From: Phaseolus vulgaris
Taxonomy: Eukaryota; Streptophyta; Magnoliopsida; Fabales; Fabaceae
Reading direction: 5' to 3'
Length of the DNA: 64,000 bases
Assembly (NCBI RefSeq): GCF_000499845.2
Contig: NC_023750.2
Coordinates: 30,514,369-30,578,368, forward strand
Below the pieces are notes generated by a model that worked only from the letters and a program-made list of their open reading frames with translations, searched no databases and had not been told where the DNA came from. The first letter of the stretch is position 1; each line of letters starts with the position of its first letter. Positions 1 to 9,400 of this stretch are shown in pieces. Both the position numbers and the translations under genes were made by a program.

Positions 1-1920
1 TCCATCAAAGGGCAAGTTTATGCTGACTTCGTGGCAGAACTTTCACCAGGAGGAGACCCTCAAGAAGTGGAATTAGGGGCACAGTGGATGCTCTCAGTGG
101 ATGGATCTTCCAACCAGCAAGGGAGTGGTGCTGGAATAATCTTGGAAGGGCCTAATGGAGTGTTGATCGAGTAGGCTTTACGCTTCGCCTTCAAGGCAAG
201 CAACAACCAGGCGGAGTACGAGGCGTTGATTGTTGGGATGCTTTTGGCTAAAGAAATGGGTGCCCAGAGCCTCTTGGCAAAAAGTGACTCACAATTGGTC
301 ACAGGGCAAGTAACGGGGGAGTATCAGGCAAAGGATCCACAAATGGCCGCATACTTGAGGTACGTCGAGGTGTTGAAGAGAGCCTTCGCTGTGTTTGAGC
401 TGGTGCATGTCCCCAGGGAGCAAAATGCCAGAGCTGACCTGCTTTCCAAGCTGGCCAGCTCAGGCAAGGGGGGAAGGCAGAGGACCGTAATACAGGAGAC
501 CCTCAAGACGCTACGAAAGTTCGTTGCAGACAACAGGGTGGACGTCCTTCATGTTAGTACAACAAGAGGAAAACCAAGGAGTCGTCGCTCTTTGAGTCAA
601 GATACGGCGAGGGCACCTTGCATCAGTACTTACACAGCCTCGCCAGATGAAGGAAGGGGTGTACAGGTATGCACTTTGGAGAAAGGCGACACTTGGATGA
701 CCCCTTACAGGCGATACCTAGCGGATGGAATCGTCCCAGCAGAACCAGAGGAGGGCAAGAAGATTAAGAGGAGCGCCGCCAGGTACACCTTAGTGGATGA
801 GATATTGTTCAGGCATGGGTTTATGCACCCTATCTTGACGTGCGTAAGCGGCGACGAGTGTACCAAGATAATGGCCGAACTTCACGAAGGTATTTGTGGG
901 AGCCACGTGGGAGGAAGATCCTTGGCGTCCAAGGTGATACGTGCAGGGTTCTTCTGGCCAACAGTAAGAGAGGATTGCGTACGATACGCCCAGCATTGCA
1001 AGCAGTGCCAGAGGCACGCTGATTGGCACAAGGCGCCGCCAGAGGAGCTAAGATCCATATACAGCCCGTGGCCTTTCCATACTTGGGGAATTGATATCTT
1101 AGGTCCATTCCCATTGGCGATAGGGCAGATGAAGTATTTGATCGTTGCAATCGAGTACTTCACCAAGTGGATAGAAGTCGAACCAGTGGCACAAATCACC
1201 GCCCACAAGATACAACACTTTGTTTGGAAGAACATTGTGTGTCGTTTCGGAGTACCAAGGCATCTCATTTCAGACAATGGCACCCAGTTCGCAAGCCAAC
1301 AGTTGGGGAAGCTATGTACAGAAGTAGGAACCAAGCAGGTGTTTGCATCAGTCGAACACCCCCAGACAAACGGGGAGGTCGAGTCAGCAAACAGAGTTTT
1401 GTTGAGGGGTTTGAAACGCAGACTAGAGAAGGCTAAAGGGGCGTGGGCAGATGAAGTACCAAGGATCGTATGGGCTTACCACACCACGCCTCAATCCTCC
1501 GGCATGGAGATGCCCTTCAGCTTAGTGTATGGATAGGACGCTATGATCCCAGTAGAGATCCACGAAGGCTCGCCCCGTTTCCTGGGTTTCGTGGCGGAAG
1601 AATCCAACGAAGAAAGGAGGGTGAACCTGGACCTGATAGACGAGGCTAGGGAAGAAGCGAAAATTAAGGCCGAGGCCGTGAAGAGAAGAGTGGAGCGTCA
1701 GTACAGCTCCAAAGTGAAGTTGCGACAATTCCAGATTGGTGATCTGGTCATGAGGAAGGCTCACCCCCTACGAATTATAAAACAAGTTGTCTCCCAAGTG
1801 GATGGACCGTTCAGAATAACCAAAGCCAAAGGGAATGGTTCGTATAAGCTGGAGACTTTAGAAGGGAGCCCCATCCCACGTAGCTGGAATGCGGCAAATT
1901 TAAAGTTTTATTTCAGTTGA
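1..1920 (+). pseudogene. gag-pol 3' fragment of element X (archaeal-type RNase H + integrase)
   Basis: Reading frame 1 encodes the end of a Ty3/gypsy polyprotein. It starts in the tether after RNase H, then gives the second, archaeal-type RNase H (VDGSSNQQGSGAG at about 97-135, NNQAEYEAL, the KSDSQLV aspartate, and NARADLLSKLA near 430), which is a marker of the Tat lineage. The integrase follows: a zinc-binding HHCC module (HEGICGSHVGG, then C-x2-C near 1000), the catalytic Asp in GIDILGP (~1090), Asp in SDNGTQF (~1275) and Glu in the HPQTNGEVES block (~1380). It ends in the usual chromatin-distal tail at a TGA, 1918-1920. Two in-frame TAG codons (172-174 and 1534-1536) break the frame, so the copy cannot make a full polyprotein. 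The 5' part is outside the window. Confidence 0.9.
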
Positions 1921-1946
1921 TGTTATTCCAGTTGAAGTTTGTAAAG

Positions 1947-1998
1947 GGGACACTCTTTTTCCCTCGTGGGGGTTTTTTAACGAGGTCACCCAAATAAA
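1947..1998 (+). other. Conserved post-pol motif, X copy
   Basis: Just after the pol stop lies a G-rich run, CACTC, a T run, a CCCT...GGGG block, a second T run, AACGAGG, CACCC and AATAAA. The same order recurs at the same place in every copy of the window. The AATAAA (1993-1998) could act as a polyadenylation signal for a gag-pol mRNA that stops before the antisense gene. That role is an inference. Confidence 0.6.
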
Positions 1999-2082
1999 GA
2001 AAAGAAAAGTTAAAATATTTTTGCCCTAGTTTTTCCCTTTCTTGCAAGATCAAGGATCAAAGATCAAAGAAACAAAGACAAA

Positions 2083-2257
2083 GATAAGGCGTCGCCAAGA
2101 TGAGGCGTCGCCAAGATAAGGCGTTGCCAAGATAAGCTGTTGCCAAGATAAGCTGTTGCCAGGATAAGCTGTCACCAAGATAAAGCGTCGCCAAGATGAG
2201 GCGTCGCCAAGATAAGACGTCGGAAAGAGAAGGCGTCGCCCGAAGTAGGCGTCGCCA
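2083..2257. repeat. 16-bp tandem repeat, about 11 units
   Basis: The unit GATAAGGCGTCGCCAA recurs head to tail with small changes (GATGAGG..., GATAAGCTGTTGCCAA). It lies in the spacer between pol and the antisense gene of element X. The core GTCGCC is also common in the LTR and spacer repeats of the other copies. Confidence 0.85.
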
Positions 2258-2301
2258 CCAAATAATCAAGCAGAAGTCAGGTTCAGGGCAAGATAACAGG
2301 T

Positions 2302-2830
2302 ATACCAGTATAAGATGAAATCCGAAAGCCTAGTCCTTGAGCAGGGGTTAAAGGATTCCTTCGGGACGCCCCCTCCTCAAGTAGGAACAGCTAGCCCCGG
2401 TACCAGATATCAGTATAAGATGAAATCCGGAAGCCTAGTCCTTGAGCAGGGGTTAAAGGATTCCTTCGGGACGCCCCCTCCTCAAGTAGGAACAACTAGC
2501 CCCGGTACCAGATATCAGTATAAGATAAAATCCGGAAGCCTAGTCCTTGAGCAGGGGTTAAAGGATTCCCTCGGGACGCCCCCTCCTCAAGTAGGAACAA
2601 CTAGCCCCGGTGTCAGTTGCTAGACATAGGTCAAAAACCCGGGCGCTCGGCCCTTGAGCAGGGGTTAAGGGATTCCCTTGGGACGCCCCCTCCTCAGGTA
2701 TGAATAGCTGGCCCCGGTATCAGACGATAGATGTAAGCTAAAAATCTGGGTGCCTAGTCCCTGAGCAGGGGTCAAGGGATTCCTTCGGAACGCCCCCTCT
2801 TCAGGTAGGAATAGGTAGCCCCAGCGTCTG
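2302..2830. repeat. ~105-bp tandem repeat, 5 units, each with a strong dyad
   Basis: Five head-to-tail units begin at about 2302, 2407, 2512, 2620 and 2726; the first three are nearly identical (spacing 105 bp) and the last two diverged. Each unit holds the pairing arms CTTGAGCAGGGG and CCCCTCCTCAAG, complementary except for one position, separated by about 25 nt. The short open frame across the first units is a by-product of the repeat, not a gene. Confidence 0.85.
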
Positions 2831-3449
2831 ATGTTTAGAACGCTACGCCTTGGTGTTTTCAGACACCCTGAGGACGATACGACGTTGCTGTAGCAGGCCT
2901 CTCCTCAGGCGTGGGCACCAAACGCAAAAAGGTTGAGTTGCCCTGGTGTTTTAGACACTCCACGGACGATGCAATACCATTGTATAGACATCTCCAGGGG
3001 CGTGACAACCAGAGCGCGACTTTTGTCCCAAAGTATCTAGACACCATGAGGCCATGGTAGAAACCAAATCCTCCTTTGCCTTTGGGCAATGACTAAACAG
3101 GCGACGCCTTCGTGAGGAAGGTTCCTTACAGATACGAAGGCCAAGCAAGGTTCTAAGTGGAAAGACCAAGAGAAGGGTGTATGCTACGACTTAGAAGGAA
3201 AAAGAAAGAGAGAAAATCACGCGCTACCTAAAGAGTCAAAGGTGAAGCGATGAGGATATGCATCGAAGGTGAATACCAGTTGTGCCTTTGATAAAGAAAA
3301 GGAAGCAGAAGCAGATAAAAGGTACGAGGAAAGTTAAAGCAAGCAAGGATGCAAAGACAAAAGTTTAAATAAGCATTCAAAACAAAACAAGGTCAAAAGT
3401 TGGAGTTACATATAGATACAAATAAAGTTTGCTACAGTTACAAAAGAGG
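2831..3449. other. Spacer of element X, no gene
   Basis: This stretch continues the repeat-like spacer. Near 2850-2880 and 2940-2975 there are diverged dyads with arms GGTGT and ACACC. The rest, 3100-3449, is A-rich sequence that would be the 3' untranslated region of the antisense gene. I see no coding or RNA gene in it. Confidence 0.5.
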
Positions 3450-4437
3450 CTATTCCTCATAAGCCTCCAAGGGCACAATTTGGCCGTCAACCACCTCGTT
3501 CAAAGGACTGCACCCGGAGACGTCAATACCAGCCTAGACCAGAGCCTCCGCGAACCCCTCAGCAAATCCGGAGGCAACCTCCTCGACCAGCTTCGCTTCA
3601 GCAATTTTGAAGTTGGCAGCTTGAGCGGTCATCTCTTGGTCCTTGGAGGCCAGGGCAGAGGTCAACTCTTGAACTTTGGCTTGGAGGGAGGCGTTCTCAG
3701 TGGTTAACCGGGAACACTCATCAGTTTTGTTCGCAAGAGCGACATCCGTCTTCCCCAGCTTCTGCTCCCGGTCCACACACTGGTGCTCGAGTTTCTTCTG
3801 ATATGCCTTAGAGGTTTCTACAGCCGTCTCAAGATCAGCGATCTTTGTGCGAAGGGGGACCACTTCATTAAGAAGCCCTGCCTGGGCTTGAGCCACCTCG
3901 TGCAGCCGTTTGTTGGCCTCCTCCCTCGCCTTCTGCGCCACCCTCAGTGACTCTTTGTACGCACCCTCTTGACGCCCCCAAAGGGCAGCCAGCCTCTCCT
4001 TCTCCTCTTTCAGAGAAGCAACTTCCTTCTCCAGAGCTTTGAAGGCAGAGGCTTGGGCGGCTTTGGCCCTGGATTGTTTGTGCCAAGAGTAGGGGCAAGA
4101 CATGAAGAGGCCCATGTAATAGTACATGCTCTCTCTGGGGCCCTTCAGTTTGGCTACCAGAAGACTCGCTGCTCAGAAAACCCCTTAATGACTCTTGCAT
4201 GGGAAGAGGAAGTTCTGGGGCAAGTGGAAGAACACCTATGGGCTCAGCTTCAAACCCTCTCTCCTGATGCACTGATTGAGGTGGGGAAGTGGCACTCGGT
4301 GGATCCTCCCTTAAGGACTCAGCCCCATGAGAGCAGGAAGTAACGGAGGTAACTGTCTGAGGGGCATGCTGGGTTCTCTGTCGCTTGAAGACTTGCCCCT
4401 CAGCAGAGTCCTCGTCATCGGAAACGACCTCCACCAC
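3450..4437 (-). pseudogene. Antisense gene (aORF) of element X, C-terminal exon remnant
   Basis: On the minus strand this encodes the second exon of the additional antisense gene of Tat elements. The visible part has an acidic and serine-rich stretch (VEVVSDDEDSAEGQ near 4437), then a long heptad-rich coiled coil (EKEVASLKEEKERLAAL to about 3600), and the conserved ending LNEVVDG-IVP (about 3470-3500), which matches the ends of the other copies. It is broken by a frameshift between about 4000 and 4127 and by a TAG at 3534-3536 that precedes the conserved ending; the old stop is at 3450-3452. The first exon is missing. The molecular function of the family is not established. Confidence 0.75.
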
Positions 4438-4469
4438 CCTCTTACCCTTGTCAAGGGGGGCTGAGGAAG

Positions 4470-5011
4470 CAAATGGGGCAATCGTCAGGTTTACAACCGG
4501 CGAGCAGTGAGGGACAACAGCATGAAGTACCCATTCACGGCGAGATCCACACTATAGCTGATGTATTCTCGAGTGGTGGGTGTACTGCATCACAGCGGAA
4601 GAAATATGCGAGGTCCGTGATGTCAGTAGAAGCTTTTGAGGATCACTCGCCCGATGTGGACATCACGTTCACCAAAGAAGATCTTAGGGATGTTGTGCCC
4701 CATGACAACGATCCCATTGTAATCTCGCTTGTTACGGCGGGGAGGAAGCACGGGTGAAGGCAGAAGCAGTGAAGAGAAGAGTTGAACGCAGGTACAACTC
4801 TAGAATAAAACCAAGACAATTCAGAGATGGCGATCTGATGATGAGGAAGGCCCACCAGTATGAGACGGAGAACAAATTGTCGCCTAAGTGGACAGGACCG
4901 TTTAGAATAACCGAAGCACTCGGAAACGGCGCCTACCGCTTGGAGACGTTGGAAGGAGGGGCGATTCCTCGTACTTGGAACGCCACCCATCTCAAGTTTT
5001 ATTACAGTTAA
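4470..5011 (+). pseudogene. gag-pol of element E with large internal deletion
   Basis: The first part (about 4470-4751) encodes the gag-protease linker: HGEIHTIA, GGCTASQRKKYARSVM and DLRDVVPHDNDPIVISL, ending at ITAGRK-like sequence just before the protease active site. At about 4750 it jumps directly to the integrase tail (KAEAVKRRVERRYNS, RKAHQYE, NKLSPKWTGPFR) and ends at the normal pol stop, 5009-5011. About 3.6 kb of protease, reverse transcriptase, RNase H and integrase core is missing compared with the intact copy D, and the two parts are in different frames. The junction lies in a GAAGCACGGGTGAAGG stretch that resembles both parental sequences, consistent with deletion at short homology. 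Confidence 0.85.
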
Positions 5012-5071
5012 AGCATTGTAAGTAGTGATTAACTTGAACAGTTTAAAGCAGTTTCAGTTAAAACAGTTTTT

Positions 5072-5126
5072 CAAGGGGGCACTCTTTTTTCCCTAAGGAG
5101 GGTTTTTAACGAGGCCACCCAATAAA
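5072..5126 (+). other. Conserved post-pol motif, E copy
   Basis: GGGGGCACTC, T run, CCCTAAGGAGGG, T run, AACGAGGCCACCC and AATAAA, 60 nt after the pol stop. CCCT and AGGG can pair over an AAGG loop. Confidence 0.7.
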
Positions 5127-5248
5127 GAAGGTTTCGAAGTTTATTAAAGAGGTCACTAAGTTTGCATGCTTATCGTTTTTAAGTTTTCGGAAAAGAGACC
5201 TTGTCGCCCGTGCGTGATTTAAGGCAACGGTGAACTCAGATCGCATGC

Positions 5249-6068
5249 TGTACCGCCCTGGTAGTCGGAAGTGATGACGTGGCATCAAGCTACAGTATTG
5301 GCGTGTTGACAAGACGCCAGGTTGGCAGAAGGGAAAGAGGTCGGGGGGCTCGTGAAGTCGCCAGTTATTAAGTTGGCGTGTTCCGATCTCCAGCATACCA
5401 GAACCGGCGATCATCGGGTTAAAGATGAAGTCGCCAGATGTAAACTCAGGCGACCAAGTGATTGGAGATCGCCAGAGCAAGCACATCGCCGAAGATGAAG
5501 GTGGTGCAGATTATGAAGGCGGCCGGCGAGACCACAGGGAAGGTGTACGAAGGCACCCTAACTCGCCAATTCTAGTAGAGATCGCGCTCCCAAGTTAGCT
5601 ATGCACTGGGCAGTACCATGCATAAGTAACTTAGCCAAAAGAGAGTCAGAAGCAGCGCCCAAGTCAAGGAGGCTCCAGATGATGGCACGTGTACGACTGG
5701 ATGCGAGCCACGTGTCCAGGTCTGTAACTGCCAGGAGAGAGAAAGTGACCAGGTATAAAAGGGTTTCCCAACGAACTTTCGAGGTACGCACGTTCAGATT
5801 GTACTCTTTACGCTTGCGAGTTCTTGAGCATACTGTGAGAGAGAACATTGCACGGTTCCTTGAGAGTTCTTGAGTGTTATTGCTCTTAGTATTTGGTGGT
5901 TCGGTCACTGACTTGGGCGTTGGAGTGCGATCGGCCGCAGCGGCGCCGCTCTGTTCTTTTGCAGGTTCTTGAGGTGGATCTTGGCGGAGGACGGAGGTTG
6001 AAGCGGTGCGCACGTCGATCCAAGTTTGACGAGGCAAGTTCCAACGTTCTGGTCAACAGGCAGGATCA
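5249..6068 (+). repeat. 5' LTR of element B (820 bp)
   Basis: It begins TGTACCGCCCTGG and ends GGCAGGATCA, the ends shared by LTRs of A, D and G. It is followed after TC by the primer-binding site. It is clearly diverged from the LTRs of A, D and G in single bases and small indels. A TATA box lies at 5754-5760. Confidence 0.9.
5573..5760 (+). promoter_or_regulatory. LTR promoter of element B
   Basis: The TATA box TATAAAA is at 5754-5760. Two ACGTG cores (GGCACGTGTACG near 5684 and GCCACGTGTCC near 5707) lie about 45-70 bp upstream, in the ABRE/G-box form. The imperfect hairpin AGTTAGCTATGCA...TGCATAAGTAACTTAG lies at about 5593-5635. The same layout is seen in every LTR of this family. Confidence 0.6.
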
Positions 6069-6070
6069 TC

Positions 6071-6088
6071 AGGCGCCCACCGTGGGGC
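6071..6088 (+). other. Primer-binding site, element B
   Basis: Seventeen of 18 bases match the complement of the 3' end of plant tRNA-Lys(CUU) including CCA (TGGCGCCCACCGTGGGGC); only the first base is A instead of T. It starts 2 nt after the LTR. Confidence 0.85.
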
Positions 6089-6478
6089 CGTGTAAAACTT
6101 GTTCCCATCCGCAGCGTGAGTTCTTGGAGGTTTTCGTGATTTTTTGTGTGGTTGTGTGCTGGTGCAACCGTAGTTCGCTGTTCATCTAGTTTTGTTCGGT
6201 GATTTCGCATTTTCCGCCGTTCGTTAGGATTTTTGTTCAGTGAGGTGAAGTTTCCTGCTGTTTACGCGTGATTTGTTCGGTGAAGTTTGAGTTCTTTGGT
6301 TCGTTTGGTTTTCCGTGGAAGAAGTGGTGGTTTCTGGTGGAGTTGCAGATTTCTGTGGAGGTTTTCTGTGTTCTTGAGTTTCTTGCAGAGTTTCGCGCAG
6401 GTCTGACCGATTGATCGCTGAATCGATCGTCGCTGAAGGAAGTGTTGTTCATTATTCTCTGTGATTTGCTGAGTTTTC

Positions 6479-9400
6479 ATGAGAAAAATGAGAAGCAACC
6501 GTTCAAGTCCAGTTGCGCCCGTTGCTGCTGAAGGCGCCGTCGCCATGACCATGGCGCAGATGGTAGAGATTATGCGCTCGTTGCAGGCAACTGTGGAAGC
6601 CTCGCGCATAGAACAGGCAAGAATGCATGAGGACCTGGCTGCCTCTCGGGCCAGGAATGACGAGCTTAGCAAGGTGACTGAGGAGCTGCTTCAAGCTCTT
6701 CAGGAGCAGCAAGGGTGTTCTATTGCTGAAGAGGTCGCGCCGTCGTCGCCACCTCGTGTTTTTCCTATGCCTTTCGATCAGGCGATTACTGACACGCCTA
6801 TTCCTACGAGTGTGGTGCCTGTTAAGGCTGTTTTTACCGGCGTGGAGGATCCAGAGGCTCATCTCACCACGTTCCATACGCAGATGATGCTGTCAGGGGG
6901 ATCAGACGCCATGTATTGCAAGATGTTCGTGAGCACGCTCTAGGGAACGGCGCTGGAATGGTTTGTGAGCCTGCCTAACGGTCACATTACCAATTTCCAA
7001 CAGTTCTCGAAGATTTTCGTCGAGCAATATATCGTGAATAAGGCACCGCCCAGGGTGTCTTACGATTTGTTTGATATAAGGCAGTACCAGGGAGAGTCCC
7101 TCAGAGACTACTTGAATCATTTTGGGGGCGCAGATGGTTAGATCGCCGGCAAAAGATGAAGAAATGCTGGTCTATGCATTTAAGAAGGGCGTGCTGCCGG
7201 GACCATTCTGCGAGGCATTGATCAGAGCTCACCCCGCCACGTTTGCTGAGGTTAGGCGACTTGCGGTGGCCCACATCGCCGACGAGAGTGAACTCGCCGA
7301 GAAGAGAGGAAGCGTGGCTCCCGCTAGGCCACGCGCCCAGACCAGGATCCAGCCCCAGAGGGTGCTGGAGACAGCGGCGGCCAGAAGGGATCAGAGGACT
7401 CGCCATCCTTATGATCCAAGGAAGAACAAGGGTAGGGGCCAAGGACGCCAGCAACCAGCACGCCGGGAATACAATCGCCCGCCTAAGCACAAGTTTGTCA
7501 TGGGATTGGCGGACCTGATCGCCATTCCCAATATATCCGCTAGGTTGAAGGCGCCAGAGAAGGTGGGCGACAAGGTGCTGGGACCAAAGCCAGACGCCTG
7601 GTGTGAGTTTCACCAGGGCTTTGGCCATACAGTGGACTCGTGCTTGGCTTTAGGATACCAGCTCGACGATCTGGTTAAGAGCGGGTTCCTAAATGACTAT
7701 TTGCTGGATAGAAGGACGGGGGGCGCGTCGAGCTCCCAACCAGCAGGTGCTGAGGCTCAGCAGCACGAGATGCCTACGCACGGGGAAATCCATACCATTG
7801 CAGGGGGTTTCTCAGGAGGTGGATGCACCGCATCATAGAGGAAGAGGTACGCGAGGTCTGTGATGACGGTGGATATGTTTGGAGACCACTCGCCGGAAGT
7901 GCACATTACATTCACCAAGCAGGATCTTCGGGACGTTGTGCCTCATGACAACGATCCCATAGTAATTTCTTTGATCACTGCAGGAAGAAAGGTCCACAGG
8001 GTTCTGGTGGACCAAGGAAGCTCGGCAGACGTGATGTTCTGGCCGACTTTCACGCAGTTGGAGCTGCCCCTTGACCAGCTGAGGCCCTATGGAGGGTGTT
8101 TGTATGGTTTCGCTGGTGACCAGGTGGAGGTCAGGGGGTACATAGAATTGAGGACAACGTTTACAGATGTGGCGGGTTCAAGAACGGAGAAAATCAAATA
8201 CCTTGTTGTAAACGCTCCTTCAGCATACAACATCCTGTTAGGAAGACCCACGCTCAACAGGATAGGTGCCATACCGTCGACCCGGCACATGAAGGTGAAG
8301 TTGTCGTCTATGGAGGGGGTGGTGATCACCATCAAATCCGATCAGAAAGAAGCAAAAAAGTGCTATGAGAATAGCTTGAAAAACAAGAGATCGGTGAGTT
8401 ACGTAACGACCACCCCGCCTCCTGGTGTGAAGCCCAGATCGACGGTAACAGAAGAGACCGCCGGAAGAGACATGGAGATGGTGGATGCTGAGCTGGGGGA
8501 GGGGAATGCCGGTCTGGAGGAAGAAGAGGCAAGGAATCGCCCTGAGGAAGCGAGAGAGCTGGGAATCGCCAGGGCGGTGATCGCCAGAGAAACCAGACCA
8601 AAACCCGTCGAGCAGTGGCTCGAGAGAGAAATCGGGGGAAAGATCTTCAAGCTGGGAAGATCCCTGGAGGTTGAGCTCCAGGACCAGATCGCCAAGGTGA
8701 TAGAATGGCATCTGGATGCGTTTGCATGGTCCGCTTCGGACATGCCCGGGATCGATCCTGACTTCTTGTGCCATCATCTGGCGATGGACAACTTGGTAAG
8801 ACCTGTGCGACAAAGAAGAAGAAAGTTCAACGAGGAGAGGAGGCAGGCGATTAGGGACGAAACACAGAAACTCCTCGCTGCAGGCCACATCAGGGAAGTC
8901 CAGTACCCTGAATGGCTGGCAAATGTCGTGCTGGTGAAGAAGAGTAATGGGAAATGGCGCATATGCGTCGATTTCACCGATCTGAATAAAGCTTGTCCGA
9001 AGGACTCATATCCTTTGCCAAGCATTGATGCCCTGATGGATAGTGCTGTAGGGTGTAAGTTGTTGAGCTTCCTGGATGCCTTCTCGGGCTATAATCAGAT
9101 CAAGATGCATCCCATGGATGAAGAGAAGACCGCCTTCATGACCGAGAGATCGTGCTACTGCTATAAGGTGATGCCATTTGGGCTGAAGAATGCGGGGGCC
9201 ACGTACCAGAGGTTGATGGATCGAGTACTTGCACCGATGCTGGGAAGGAACGTGCAAGCGTACGTCGATGACATGGTCGTGACCTCGCCAGAAAAAAGCA
9301 AGCACGTTGCAGACTTGGAGGAATTGTTCACGACGATCGCCAAGTTCAAGTTGAAGCTGAATCCAGAGAAATTCATTTTCGGCGTGGAGGCTGGAAAGTT

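Larger units (their letters stand above)
1..4460 (+). mobile_element. Element X: 3' remnant of a Tat-lineage Ty3/gypsy retrotransposon
   Basis: The window opens inside the pol of this copy. What remains is, in order, the end of pol (second RNase H and integrase), the conserved post-pol motif, two tandem-repeat blocks and a decayed antisense gene. No LTR of this copy is visible: the 5' part lies before the window and the 3' part is lost at about 4460, where the antisense gene abuts a gag fragment in the opposite orientation. Both the repeats and the pol sequence differ clearly from the other copies, so X is probably a separate, older subfamily. Confidence 0.75.
4461..5248 (+). mobile_element. 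Element E: internally deleted Tat remnant, target of element B
   Basis: E begins abruptly in the gag zinc-knuckle/protease linker, opposite to the X antisense gene, with no LTR between them. After the pol tail come the post-pol motif and the first spacer stem-loop (CCTTGTC...TTTAAGG, about 5199-5225). At 5248 it is cut by the LTR of element B. The five bases before B are CATGC (5244-5248), and the uninterrupted equivalent in other copies reads GCATGCTTTC, so CATGC is the expected target-site duplication. The right-hand duplicate and the rest of E lie beyond the window. Confidence 0.7.

Noticed and set aside
2315..2623. Short ORF over the 105-bp repeats as a repeat protein
   Set aside because: The frame exists only because the 105-bp unit is divisible by three; no start context or similarity, and it lies in a non-coding spacer.
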